From Mucilaginibacter sp. dw_454 (GTDB lineage: Bacteria; Bacteroidota; Bacteroidia; Sphingobacteriales; Sphingobacteriaceae): 64,000 nt of DNA. The notes under the pieces were generated by a model. The model ran no database searches. It was not told where the DNA came from and was given only the letters and a program-made list of their open reading frames with translations. The position numbers were made by a program, and so were the translations under genes. Below are positions 23,568-30,537 of the stretch, in pieces (position 1 is the first letter of the stretch; each line of letters opens with the position of its first letter). The stretch is taken from positions 1,426,001-1,490,000 of the forward strand of contig NZ_JAAVVB010000001.1 of assembly GCF_018449775.1 (NCBI RefSeq), written 5' to 3'.

Positions 23568-24926
23568 TTATAGTAATATTTTATTTTTAAGTTCAAGTAA
23601 ATCAATGCCTCCAAAGTTGCCGGAGCTCATCATCAGCAAGCTCGCGTTACTTAATTTGGCGCTTTCTAATTGCGCCAAAAGCAATTTCGGATCGTTAAAA
23701 AACGTCAAATTAGCTTTAGCAAAAGCCTCTTTTACCACCTTTGCCCGGTAAGGCTCCATTTTCTTTTGCTCGAATGTTTTCTTGTCAATAAACACAATAG
23801 CCTCATCGGCCTCGTCCATTGTACCGGCATATTCTGCAAGGAAATCTTTATTTAAACTGCTGAAGGTATGCAACTCTATACAAGCAATCAATTTCCTGTC
23901 TGGAAATTGCGCTTTTACCGCGTGAATAGTAGCTTCAAGTTTAGATGGCGAATGTGCAAAGTCTTTAAAAATAGTAGCCGTATCACTCTTGCCAACCAAC
24001 TCCAGGCGGCGTGCTGCCCCTTTAAAAGTGGTGATAGACTGGTAAAAATCAGCCTTACTAATACCCAATTTTTCGCATACCAGGCGTGCTGCCTGCATGT
24101 TGAGCAGGTTGTGTTCGCCAAAAACCTGAAGCTCGTATTTATTACCGTCCGACAAGATAGTTGTAACGCCGTTTTCTATCGTAAATTCAGGTAAGCTGTA
24201 AGGTTCTTTATGAACATTTGAGCTATCATCGGCCACAACCTCATCTAAAACAGCGTCGGTTTTACTATAAATTAAAGTACCACCGGATTGTATGGTCTCA
24301 ATAAATATTTTAAACTGATCTATATAACTTTTGAAAGTTGGGAACACATTGATATGATCCCAGGCTATCCCACTAATCACACCAATATTTGCCTTATATA
24401 AGTGAAACTTCGGTCGTCTGTCTATCGGCGAAGCTAAGTATTCATCGCCCTCTATAACCATTATTGGTGCATCTTTGGTGAGCTTAACCATCGTTTCAAA
24501 ACCTTCCAGTTGCGCCCCTACCAGGTAATCAAAATCTTTTCCGGCTTCTTGCAACGCATGCAGGATCATCGAGGTGATAGTGGTTTTGCCGTGGCTGCCA
24601 CCTATCACTACCCGTAGCTTATCTTTAGATTGCTCATAAACGTATTCAGGATATGAATACACTTTAATGCCGAGTTCTTGCGCTTTCACCAATTCCGGGT
24701 TATCTATGCGCGCATGCATACCCAGGATGATAGCATCCAGATCCTTAGTTATTTTTTCGGGATACCAGCCATTCTCTTTTGGTAAAATGCCATACTTAGC
24801 CAAACGCGATACAGATGGCTCGAACAACACATCGTCAGAACCCGTCACTTCAAATCCGTTTTTATGCAGCGCAATGGCCAGGTTGTGCATGGCCGCACCA
24901 CCTATAGCTATAAAATGTACCCTCAT
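23568..24926 (-). CDS. mpl: UDP-N-acetylmuramate:peptide ligase (Mpl-type Mur ligase)
   Basis: 452 residues of the Mur ligase family. FIAIGGAAMHNLAIALHKNG (residues 5-24) is the Mpl-style N-terminus. VVIGGSHGKTTITSMILHAL is the ATP-binding motif; VIEGDEYLASPIDRRPKF and ISGIAWDHINVFPTF follow; AHSPSKLEATIHAV begins domain 3. Mpl attaches recycled L-Ala-D-Glu-mesoDAP to UDP-MurNAc; MurC is the main alternative, but the start and the DEYLASPIDRR motif favour Mpl. It is the last gene of a minus-strand pair with the Usp protein upstream (39 bp). Confidence 0.87.
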   Translation of the reverse strand: MRVHFIAIGGAAMHNLAIALHKNGFEVTGSDDVLFEPSVSRLAKYGILPKENGWYPEKITKDLDAIILGMHARIDNPELVKAQELGIKVYSYPEYVYEQSKDKLRVVIGGSHGKTTITSMILHALQEAGKDFDYLVGAQLEGFETMVKLTKDAPIMVIEGDEYLASPIDRRPKFHLYKANIGVISGIAWDHINVFPTFKSYIDQFKIFIETIQSGGTLIYSKTDAVLDEVVADDSSNVHKEPYSLPEFTIENGVTTILSDGNKYELQVFGEHNLLNMQAARLVCEKLGISKADFYQSITTFKGAARRLELVGKSDTATIFKDFAHSPSKLEATIHAVKAQFPDRKLIACIELHTFSSLNKDFLAEYAGTMDEADEAIVFIDKKTFEQKKMEPYRAKVVKEAFAKANLTFFNDPKLLLAQLESAKLSNASLLMMSSGNFGGIDLLELKNKILL

Positions 24927-24965
24927 GATGCAAATAAACGCAAAAACGCTTGTCTTATCAAAGAT

Positions 24966-25817
24966 TTATTCTTTCAATAAAAGCACCGGCACAGCCGCAC
25001 TTTCGGCCAATTGCTGCGACACGCTATCATGCAATAATGATTGGAAGAAACTGTACTTATGGGGTAGTGCAATCACCAATTGCGCATCATTATCTGTAGC
25101 GAAATGCAGAATGCCGCTAATGATATTGGGGTTATTTACATAACTGTATGTGGGTTGATATGGCTTTAACATTTGATACAAAGCCGTCTCTTCGGCTTTA
25201 CGCCCAGCATCGCCAGATAGATGTTTTGATTCTTTGTCAATATTAACTACCAGCAGCTCAAACTTCTTTTTATCCAGTAAGCGTTTCAACGAGTCTAATG
25301 GGACAGTTTCTTTAACCTTATCGAAGTCGCACGCAACTACTACCCTGGTTATTGTTTCAAAATGATATTGTGGCGGTACTACTATTACCGGCACAGGGCT
25401 GGCTTTAGAGATACTGATTACGTGGCCACCAATTTTGGTATCTGTTTTACTGGTATTGCCTTTACTTCCCAGAATTACCAGGTCCGCATTTTTAACACTG
25501 ACATTCTCTACCACTGCACGCAGCAAGTGCGAACGATTTAAGTGAACGCTTATCTCTACCCCCTCCCTTACCTGCGCCTTCAACTTATGCTTTAAATGCT
25601 CTAGCTTTTTGATCCGATCTGCCACCTCATGCTCAACCTCTTCTTCCATTAGCTGCACCATATCCGGGTTAGGCAGCATAGTTTCAAGAGGCGATACGTA
25701 GTAGGCGTTTAATAAAACAATGTGTTCAACAAGAGTTTGTTCGCTCAGTTTTGCGGCAAATTCGGCAGCATTTATAGAGGCTTGCGAAAAGTCGATAGGT
25801 ACAAGATAGGTTCTCAT
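24966..25817 (-). CDS. Double universal stress protein (UspA family)
   Basis: 283 residues with two Usp domains. Domain 1 (residues 1-148) starts RTYLVPIDFSQASINAAEFA and ends in the ATP-binding pattern VILGSKGNTSKTDTKIGGHV with PVPVIVVP. Domain 2 (about 155-283) has ITRVVVACDFDKV and ends PHKYSFFQSLLHDSV, where the glycine motif is lost, so only domain 1 is likely to bind ATP. Typical of tandem Usp proteins in Bacteroidetes, which respond to starvation or oxygen stress. Confidence 0.88.
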   Translation of the reverse strand: MRTYLVPIDFSQASINAAEFAAKLSEQTLVEHIVLLNAYYVSPLETMLPNPDMVQLMEEEVEHEVADRIKKLEHLKHKLKAQVREGVEISVHLNRSHLLRAVVENVSVKNADLVILGSKGNTSKTDTKIGGHVISISKASPVPVIVVPPQYHFETITRVVVACDFDKVKETVPLDSLKRLLDKKKFELLVVNIDKESKHLSGDAGRKAEETALYQMLKPYQPTYSYVNNPNIISGILHFATDNDAQLVIALPHKYSFFQSLLHDSVSQQLAESAAVPVLLLKE

Positions 25818-25879
25818 AGCAGTAGAAATTTAATTTATATGTCGTTTTGACCATTTAGGTAATAAAGTCAATAACAATA

Positions 25880-25913
25880 CAAAGGTAATTGGTAATCGAT
25901 TGTACTGTGTCAA
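25880..25913 (-). promoter_or_regulatory. Probable promoter of the usp gene
   Basis: On the minus strand TTTGACA (ending near 25911) precedes TACCTTTG (25880-25887) by about 23 bp. TACCTTTG fits TAnnTTTG exactly. The leader to the ATG would be about 55 nt. Confidence 0.42.
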
Positions 25914-25989
25914 ATAAAACACATAAATATAAATAGAGTTTTGCTATCAGTCAACTTGTGTAGACTTGTGACCAAAAGGATAGTTAAAG

Positions 25990-26077
25990 TCATGCCGAAC
26001 TTGTTTCGGCATCCATCATACAGGAATAACAACCTCGATTACTTAGCGCGTGGGATGCCGAAACAAGTTCGGCATGA
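25990..26077. repeat. 88-bp inverted repeat with perfect 25-bp arms
   Basis: Arms start TCATGCCGAACTTGTTTCGG (25990) and GGATGCCGAAACAAGTTCGG (26053) and are exact complements over 25 bp with a 38-bp spacer. It sits in the gap upstream of usp and just downstream of prmA (ends 26087). It may act as the prmA terminator. The arm itself contains CCGAA-C-TTGTTTCGG, a small inner palindrome. Confidence 0.85.
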
Positions 26078-26086
26078 CAGGGTAGG

Positions 26087-26923
26087 TTATTTTACAAATT
26101 TAGCCGCCACCCATTCACTGTCTTTTTTATGGGTAATGTATTTCAGGCCGTGTTTACGAGCTTCTTCTGTAATGATATCCAAATCCGGTGTTTCATAAAA
26201 TCCGCTAAAATAGATCTCGCCTTCAGGCTTCAATACCTCTGCATAACGTGGCATTTGATCTATCAAAATATTGCGGTTGATATTAGCCAGAATCGTGTCG
26301 TACAACTCATTTGGGATGGCCTCTTTTGATCCGCAGCCAGCGGTGATGTTAGCTACATTATTTAATTGTGCATTCTCAATGGTGCTGTCATAACATATCT
26401 GATCATAGTCAATGGCCATAATATCCGCAGCGCCCAATTTAGCAGCCATGATAGCCAGTATCCCGGTACCGCAACCCATGTCTAACACCTTTTTGCCAAC
26501 GAAGCCATTCTCTAGCATCAATTGCAAAACCATTGCCGTAGTTTGATGATGGCCTGTGCCAAAAGCCATTTTAGGGTCTATCACTATTTCATAATCAAAC
26601 TGCGGGCGTGGCTCATGAAAAGTAGCGCGTACAAAAACTTTGTCACCAATGGCTATTGGTTCAAAGTTACTTTCCCATACCTCGTTCCAGTTTTTTTGGG
26701 GGATAAGTGTTACCTCATAGCTAAAAGTAAACATATCAACATACGGCTCCAAAGTCTCCTCCAGTTGATCTTTATTGAAATTTATTTCGGGGATATAAGC
26801 CTTAAATCCAAGTTCGGTTTCCTCAAAAGTATCAAAACCAATATCGCCCAGGGCATTAATTAAAAGGTCCTGCTGATAATCTTCGGTAGGTATGGTAGTG
26901 AAAAGTACTTCGTAATAATTCAT
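26087..26923 (-). CDS. prmA: Ribosomal protein L11 methyltransferase
   Basis: SAM-dependent enzyme that trimethylates ribosomal protein L11. The 278 residues have an N-terminal ferredoxin-like substrate domain (residues 1-90) and a Rossmann methyltransferase domain with DPKMAFGTGHHQTTAMVLQL, VLDMGCGTGILAIMAAKLGA and the NPPY-like ILANINRNIL. The Rossmann fold is complete to the C-terminus (KDSEWVAAKFVK). It overlaps the membrane protein gene upstream by 4 bp, in a run with tpiA. Confidence 0.94.
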   Translation of the reverse strand: MNYYEVLFTTIPTEDYQQDLLINALGDIGFDTFEETELGFKAYIPEINFNKDQLEETLEPYVDMFTFSYEVTLIPQKNWNEVWESNFEPIAIGDKVFVRATFHEPRPQFDYEIVIDPKMAFGTGHHQTTAMVLQLMLENGFVGKKVLDMGCGTGILAIMAAKLGAADIMAIDYDQICYDSTIENAQLNNVANITAGCGSKEAIPNELYDTILANINRNILIDQMPRYAEVLKPEGEIYFSGFYETPDLDIITEEARKHGLKYITHKKDSEWVAAKFVK

Positions 26924-27399
26924 GATTCTTTTTCGGTTTTACTTTTAGACTCCGCTTTCCGATCGCTGATTAATTTCCAGTCTAACAGGTACAATATCAA
27001 AAAGTCAACTGTCCAGTAATATAATTGCACAGCAGTCATAAAGCAACCAATGTCAATAAGCTGCCTTTTTCCGGTCGCCGGGTCCCAAATGATCCGGGCC
27101 AATCCAAAAGCAAATATCGCACAAACTATTACCAAAACAGAAAATATACTGATAGCGGCTGCACGGCTAGCCACAATCTTACGCCATAACGGCACACCAA
27201 TCAATATCTGGGTAAGTAAGGCAATAGCAATTTGCCCGGGCGCAAATATTTTATAGTAGGATATTAATCCGTCGATAGAGTCTTCACCCAGGCTCCCTGT
27301 ATCTACATGGTGAAAGTACGGGCTGAATTTGATCAATACGGCGAATGACCAGAAGGCAAATAAAGGGGGCAGTATTATTTTAACCAAATATTTAAACAT
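26920..27399 (-). CDS. Four-helix membrane protein of unknown function
   Basis: 159 residues with hydrophobic segments near 8-25, 50-72, 80-102 and 118-143, and a charged Lys/Glu/Ser tail (DRKAESKSKTEKES). No known domain is recognised. It lies between tpiA (23 bp upstream) and prmA (4-bp overlap) in a minus-strand operon. Nothing in the sequence links it functionally to either. Confidence 0.72.
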   Translation of the reverse strand: MFKYLVKIILPPLFAFWSFAVLIKFSPYFHHVDTGSLGEDSIDGLISYYKIFAPGQIAIALLTQILIGVPLWRKIVASRAAAISIFSVLVIVCAIFAFGLARIIWDPATGKRQLIDIGCFMTAVQLYYWTVDFLILYLLDWKLISDRKAESKSKTEKES

Positions 27400-27422
27400 A
27401 CTTACCCCCTATAACAACGCTT

Positions 27423-28187
27423 TTAGTTAAAAGCTTTAATTATATCTGTAAAATCTCGAGATTTTAATGATGCGCCGCCAATCAGGCCGCCGTCAATATC
27501 AGGCTGAGCAAATAATTCGTGTGCGTTTTTAGGATTACAGCTACCACCATAAAGAATAGTCGTAGCATCGGCAACCAATTGGTCATATTTAGCAGCGATC
27601 TCCTTACGGATAAAAGCATGAATCTCTTGTGCCTGGTCCGAAGTTGCAGTTACGCCTGTACCAATGGCCCAAACAGGTTCGTAAGCTAATACCAGTTTGC
27701 TGAATTGTACAGCATCCAAATGAAATACGCCTTCAACTAATTGCGATTTGATAATATCGAAATACTGGTTTGCTTCGCGCTTTTGTAAAGTCTCGCCGAT
27801 GCAGAAGATTGGTTTCAGGTCATTAGCTAACGCTGTGTCGGTTTTTTTAGCCAACAGCGCATTGGTTTCCCCAAAATACTGGCGACGCTCTGAGTGGCCT
27901 AAAATAACGTAAGCAGCACCTACAGATTTAATTTGTTTAGCAGATACTTCGCCTGTATAAGCACCGCTTTCTGCCTGGTGCGCATTTTGTGCACCTATTG
28001 ATACTTTTGCCGAACCTTTAGCCAGTTGCACCAGGCTATGCAGGTGAATAAACGGACTGCAAACTACAACTTCCTGTGTACCGGTAGCTTCGTCTTTAAC
28101 CATATTTACAACTTCAGAAAACAAGGATAATCCTTCGTTATAATCCAGATTCATTTTCCAGTTTCCGGCAACAATTTTTTTTCTCAT
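27423..28187 (-). CDS. tpiA: Triosephosphate isomerase
   Basis: Interconverts dihydroxyacetone phosphate and glyceraldehyde 3-phosphate. 254 residues with VAGNWKMNLD (Lys12), VILGHSERRQYFGE (catalytic His), LAYEPVWAIGTG (catalytic Glu in EPVWAIGTG, loop 6 follows), ILYGGSCNPKN and GGLIGGASLKS. Complete and of usual length. Upstream, a repeat built of TTCATGG words separates it from the GlmU-like gene. Confidence 0.97.
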   Translation of the reverse strand: MRKKIVAGNWKMNLDYNEGLSLFSEVVNMVKDEATGTQEVVVCSPFIHLHSLVQLAKGSAKVSIGAQNAHQAESGAYTGEVSAKQIKSVGAAYVILGHSERRQYFGETNALLAKKTDTALANDLKPIFCIGETLQKREANQYFDIIKSQLVEGVFHLDAVQFSKLVLAYEPVWAIGTGVTATSDQAQEIHAFIRKEIAAKYDQLVADATTILYGGSCNPKNAHELFAQPDIDGGLIGGASLKSRDFTDIIKAFN

Positions 28188-28201
28188 GATGGATTGTTAT
28201 T

Positions 28202-28290
28202 GGTTCATGGTCCATAGTTAATGGTCCATGATTGTTTAATAATTTTTAACTTATATAATGACCATGAACTATTATCCATGATCCATGAAC
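28202..28290. repeat. Imperfect inverted repeat made of repeated TTCATGGTCCAT-like words
   Basis: Arm 1 (28202-28231) reads GGTTCATGGTCCATAGTTAA, then TGGTCCATGA. Arm 2 (28260-28290), reversed and complemented, reads GTTCATGGATCATGGATAAT, then AGTTCATGGTC. Each arm contains the word TCATGG or TCCATG two or three times. The same design with other words occurs at 33494, 34012 and 63378. Confidence 0.75.
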
Positions 28291-28294
28291 TTAA

Positions 28295-29458
28295 CTAAAA
28301 TACGCCTCTATAAGGCGCTGTCAATTCAAATATCGCTCTCACTATTTCCTGCTCCACTTCGTCAAACACACGATCTTCACGACGAGGGTAAACCAGCATT
28401 TCGGTTTCGAACATCTTTTTTAAAGAATATGTTTCAAAACCCTGCGCGCCGCCCCAGGCAAAATCAGGTATAAAATTACGCGGATAACCTGCGCCAAACA
28501 CATTAGCGCTTACGCCTACTACCGTACCTGTATTAAACATGGTGTTGATGCCGCATTTAGCGTGGTCGGCCATGATCAAGCCGCAAAATTGCAGGCCAGT
28601 TTTACGGAAACGTTGCGTGGTATAATCCCACAGTTTTACTTCGGCGTAATTATTTTTAAGGTTGGAGTTGTTGCTATCGGCACCTATATTGCACCATTCG
28701 CCCAGTACAGAGTTACCTAAATAGCCTTCATGGCCCTTTGAGGAATAACCCCAGATCACCGAATTGCTGATCTCGCCACCCACACGGCAAAACGGCCCGA
28801 TGGTGGTACCGCCGTAAATTTTGGCGCCCATCTTTATCTGTGAGTTATTGCACAGCGCAAAAGAACCACGGATATGGGTACCTTCCCAAACACTGGTGTT
28901 TTCGCCTAAATAAATTGGGCCGTTAGTGGTGTTAAAAGTGGAACATTCCGCGGTAGCGCTATCTTCGGCGAAGAAATCTGTGCCTAAAATGGTATTAGTG
29001 CTGCTTATTGTAGCGCTGGTGCGGCCTTTGGTAAGTAACCTAAAATCCTTACGCAACTCAATATCGTTCTTGCTAAAAATATCTTCGGGATGCTTTAGAC
29101 TGATAAAGAAGGGATCATGGTTAATAACCGAGCTAAAATCACTATCAATAGGCGCTCTTGCAGCAATCAGAAAATCGCCTTGCTTCAATGCATCTCCGGT
29201 TTTTAACCCGCTAATAGCTTCTAACAAAGCTTCATCAGGGCAAACCGCGCCGTTGATATACAAATCATCAACACCAATTTTAAGTTTAAACTTAGCTTGC
29301 AAATAAGCTTGCGTCTGGAAGGAATAGTCGGCATTTAAGTATTTCGCCCACTTCTCGGCAATAGTTAATATCCCAATACGCAGGTCGGCTACGGGGCGGG
29401 TATAAGTTAACGGCAGAAGACTTTGATGTGCGTTATCGTCAAAAAGGATGATTGCCAT
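28295..29458 (-). CDS. GlmU-like sugar nucleotidyltransferase/acetyltransferase (alternative Bacteroidetes type)
   Basis: 387 residues. The N-terminal part (1-150; MAIILFDDNAHQSLLPLTYT, RPVADLRIGILTIAEKW) is a reduced nucleotidyltransferase-like domain without the usual LAAGKGTRM motif. Residues about 160-330 form left-handed beta-helix turns (GPIYLGENTSVWEGTHIRGS, YGGTTIGPFCRVGG, NSVIWGYSSKGHEGYLGNSV, MFNTGTVVGVSANVFG). This matches the family annotated in Bacteroidetes as an alternative GlmU for UDP-GlcNAc synthesis. The biochemical role is by family annotation, not by residues I can check. Conserved next to tpiA in related genomes, from memory. Confidence 0.82.
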   Translation of the reverse strand: MAIILFDDNAHQSLLPLTYTRPVADLRIGILTIAEKWAKYLNADYSFQTQAYLQAKFKLKIGVDDLYINGAVCPDEALLEAISGLKTGDALKQGDFLIAARAPIDSDFSSVINHDPFFISLKHPEDIFSKNDIELRKDFRLLTKGRTSATISSTNTILGTDFFAEDSATAECSTFNTTNGPIYLGENTSVWEGTHIRGSFALCNNSQIKMGAKIYGGTTIGPFCRVGGEISNSVIWGYSSKGHEGYLGNSVLGEWCNIGADSNNSNLKNNYAEVKLWDYTTQRFRKTGLQFCGLIMADHAKCGINTMFNTGTVVGVSANVFGAGYPRNFIPDFAWGGAQGFETYSLKKMFETEMLVYPRREDRVFDEVEQEIVRAIFELTAPYRGVF

Positions 29459-29466
29459 GGCGCAAA

Positions 29467-29501
29467 AATAAAAAAAGTCCCGACTGCAAAGCCGGGACTT
29501 G
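29467..29501 (-). terminator. Terminator of rpmE2
   Basis: AAGTCCCG (29475-29482) and CGGGACTT (29493-29500) form the stem. On the minus strand it is followed by TTTTTTTATTTTT. It ends nine bases before the start of the GlmU-like gene, so that gene needs its own promoter or read-through. Confidence 0.87.
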
Positions 29502-29523
29502 TAAATATTTTATCAACAAGCTA

Positions 29524-29772
29524 TTAGTTCTTGTTGTAACGAGTACGGAATTTATCAATACGACCCGCAGTATCAACCAGTTTCATTTTACCGGTATAGA
29601 AAGGGTGTGACGTATGAGAAATCTCTAATTTTACCAATGGATATTCGTTACCGTCTTCCCACTTTACAGTTTCGCGGGTGTCGATGCATGATTTAGTGAT
29701 AAAAGAATAGTCGTTTGACATGTCTTTAAATACAACTAATCTATAGTTTGATGGATGCAGATCTTTTTTCAT
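29524..29772 (-). CDS. rpmE2: 50S ribosomal protein L31, type B
   Basis: 82 residues: [20 protein letters not shown], then [19 protein letters not shown] and [20 protein letters not shown] with DKFRTRYNK. It lacks the CxxC zinc pair of type A L31 (only one Cys, in KSCID), so it is the zinc-independent form, usual in Bacteroidetes. TACATTTG on the minus strand at 29810-29817 fits the -7 promoter element, with a leader of about 30 nt. Confidence 0.95.
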   Translation of the reverse strand: MKKDLHPSNYRLVVFKDMSNDYSFITKSCIDTRETVKWEDGNEYPLVKLEISHTSHPFYTGKMKLVDTAGRIDKFRTRYNKN

Positions 29773-29922
29773 CGTGTTAATTCTCTTCTTCTTTCTTATA
29801 AAAGAGGTGCAAATGTAGTGATAAAATTCAAAAGTAAAAAGGGGATTTTATTTTTTTATTAACAAGGGGTGAAGAATATCAAAAATAATTGATTATGGGT
29901 TGGCTTATTAGTTTTAGATTAT

Positions 29923-30010
29923 GGCGTTTCCGCCTTTAGGCGGACCGTGCTATCCGCTTATACGCCGCAAGGCCTTAGGCTCGAGGCCGGTATCCGCTGC
30001 TATCACTAAC
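29923..30010. repeat. GC-rich structured intergenic element
   Basis: A block of about 88 bp, much richer in G/C than its surroundings, starts GGCGTTTCCGCCTTTAGGCG. TCCGCC-TTTA-GGCGGA (29929-29944) is a perfect hairpin. Later come AAGGCCTT and GGCC...GGCC, and the words TATCCGCT occur twice (29951 and 29991). It lies just downstream of the epimerase gene. It resembles a sequence I have seen repeatedly in Sphingobacteriaceae intergenic regions, but this is from memory. It could be a REP-type repeat or a small RNA. Confidence 0.5.
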
Positions 30011-30024
30011 GCAGGTGCTTGCTG

Positions 30025-30426
30025 TTATCTAATTTCCTGCACCAACTCCACCAAAACCCCACCTGCGCTCTTTGGATGCACAAAACAAACCAGTTTATTG
30101 TCTGCACCCGGTTTAGGCGCATCGCTTAATAAAACAAAACCCAGGGCTTTTAGTCGCGCCATTTCGGCTTTGATATCGTCTACCTCAAAAGCAATGTGGT
30201 GTATGCCTTCGCCTTTTTTGTCGATGAATTTAGCAATGGGACTATCTGCAGATAACGCCTCAAGCAGTTCTATTTTATTAGGTCCGGTCTGGAGGAATGC
30301 AGTTTTGACGCTTTCGGTTGCTACCTCTTCGGTTTTGTAGATTTTGGTATTCAGTAATTGTTCATACAGGTCGCCTGCGGCTTTTAGGTCGCGAACGGCA
30401 ATGCCTATATGTTCAATTTTGTTCAT
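30025..30426 (-). CDS. mce: Methylmalonyl-CoA epimerase
   Basis: 133 residues, vicinal-oxygen-chelate fold with two beta-alpha-beta-beta-beta modules: KIEHIGIAVRDLKAAGDLYE, KIELLEALSADSPIAKFIDK, GEGIHHIAFEVDDIKAEMAR and GGVLVELVQE. His5, His92 and Glu127-type ligands fit the metal site. It interconverts (R)- and (S)-methylmalonyl-CoA in propionate metabolism. The open frame continues into an upstream repeat; the ATG at 30424-30426 is right because the family starts with this strand. TATATTTG on the minus strand (30430-30437) is a -7 element directly in front. Confidence 0.93.
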   Translation of the reverse strand: MNKIEHIGIAVRDLKAAGDLYEQLLNTKIYKTEEVATESVKTAFLQTGPNKIELLEALSADSPIAKFIDKKGEGIHHIAFEVDDIKAEMARLKALGFVLLSDAPKPGADNKLVCFVHPKSAGGVLVELVQEIR

Positions 30427-30449
30427 GACCAAATATATAAAAACCAGGT

Positions 30450-30536
30450 TGTCAATTGCGAGCGAAGCGTGGCAATCGCAGGGAGGCAAAGCAAATATGC
30501 AAAATTCGCGATTGCCGCGCTTCGCTCGCAATGACA
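30450..30536. repeat. 87-bp inverted repeat related to the 77-bp family
   Basis: Left arm ATTGCGAGCGAAGCGTGGCA, right arm TGCCGCGCTTCGCTCGCAAT; over 25 bp there is one mismatch. Termini TGTCA and TGACA. It separates the epimerase gene from the gene ending at 30538. The centre differs from the 72-bp element at 11304. Confidence 0.85.
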
Positions 30537-30537
30537 G

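Noticed and set aside
29921..30340. 139-residue plus-strand ORF starting in the GC-rich element
   Set aside because: It runs antisense through the epimerase gene and has no protein-like features.
30427..30531. N-terminal extension of methylmalonyl-CoA epimerase
   Set aside because: It reads through the 87-bp repeat; the family starts at the internal ATG.
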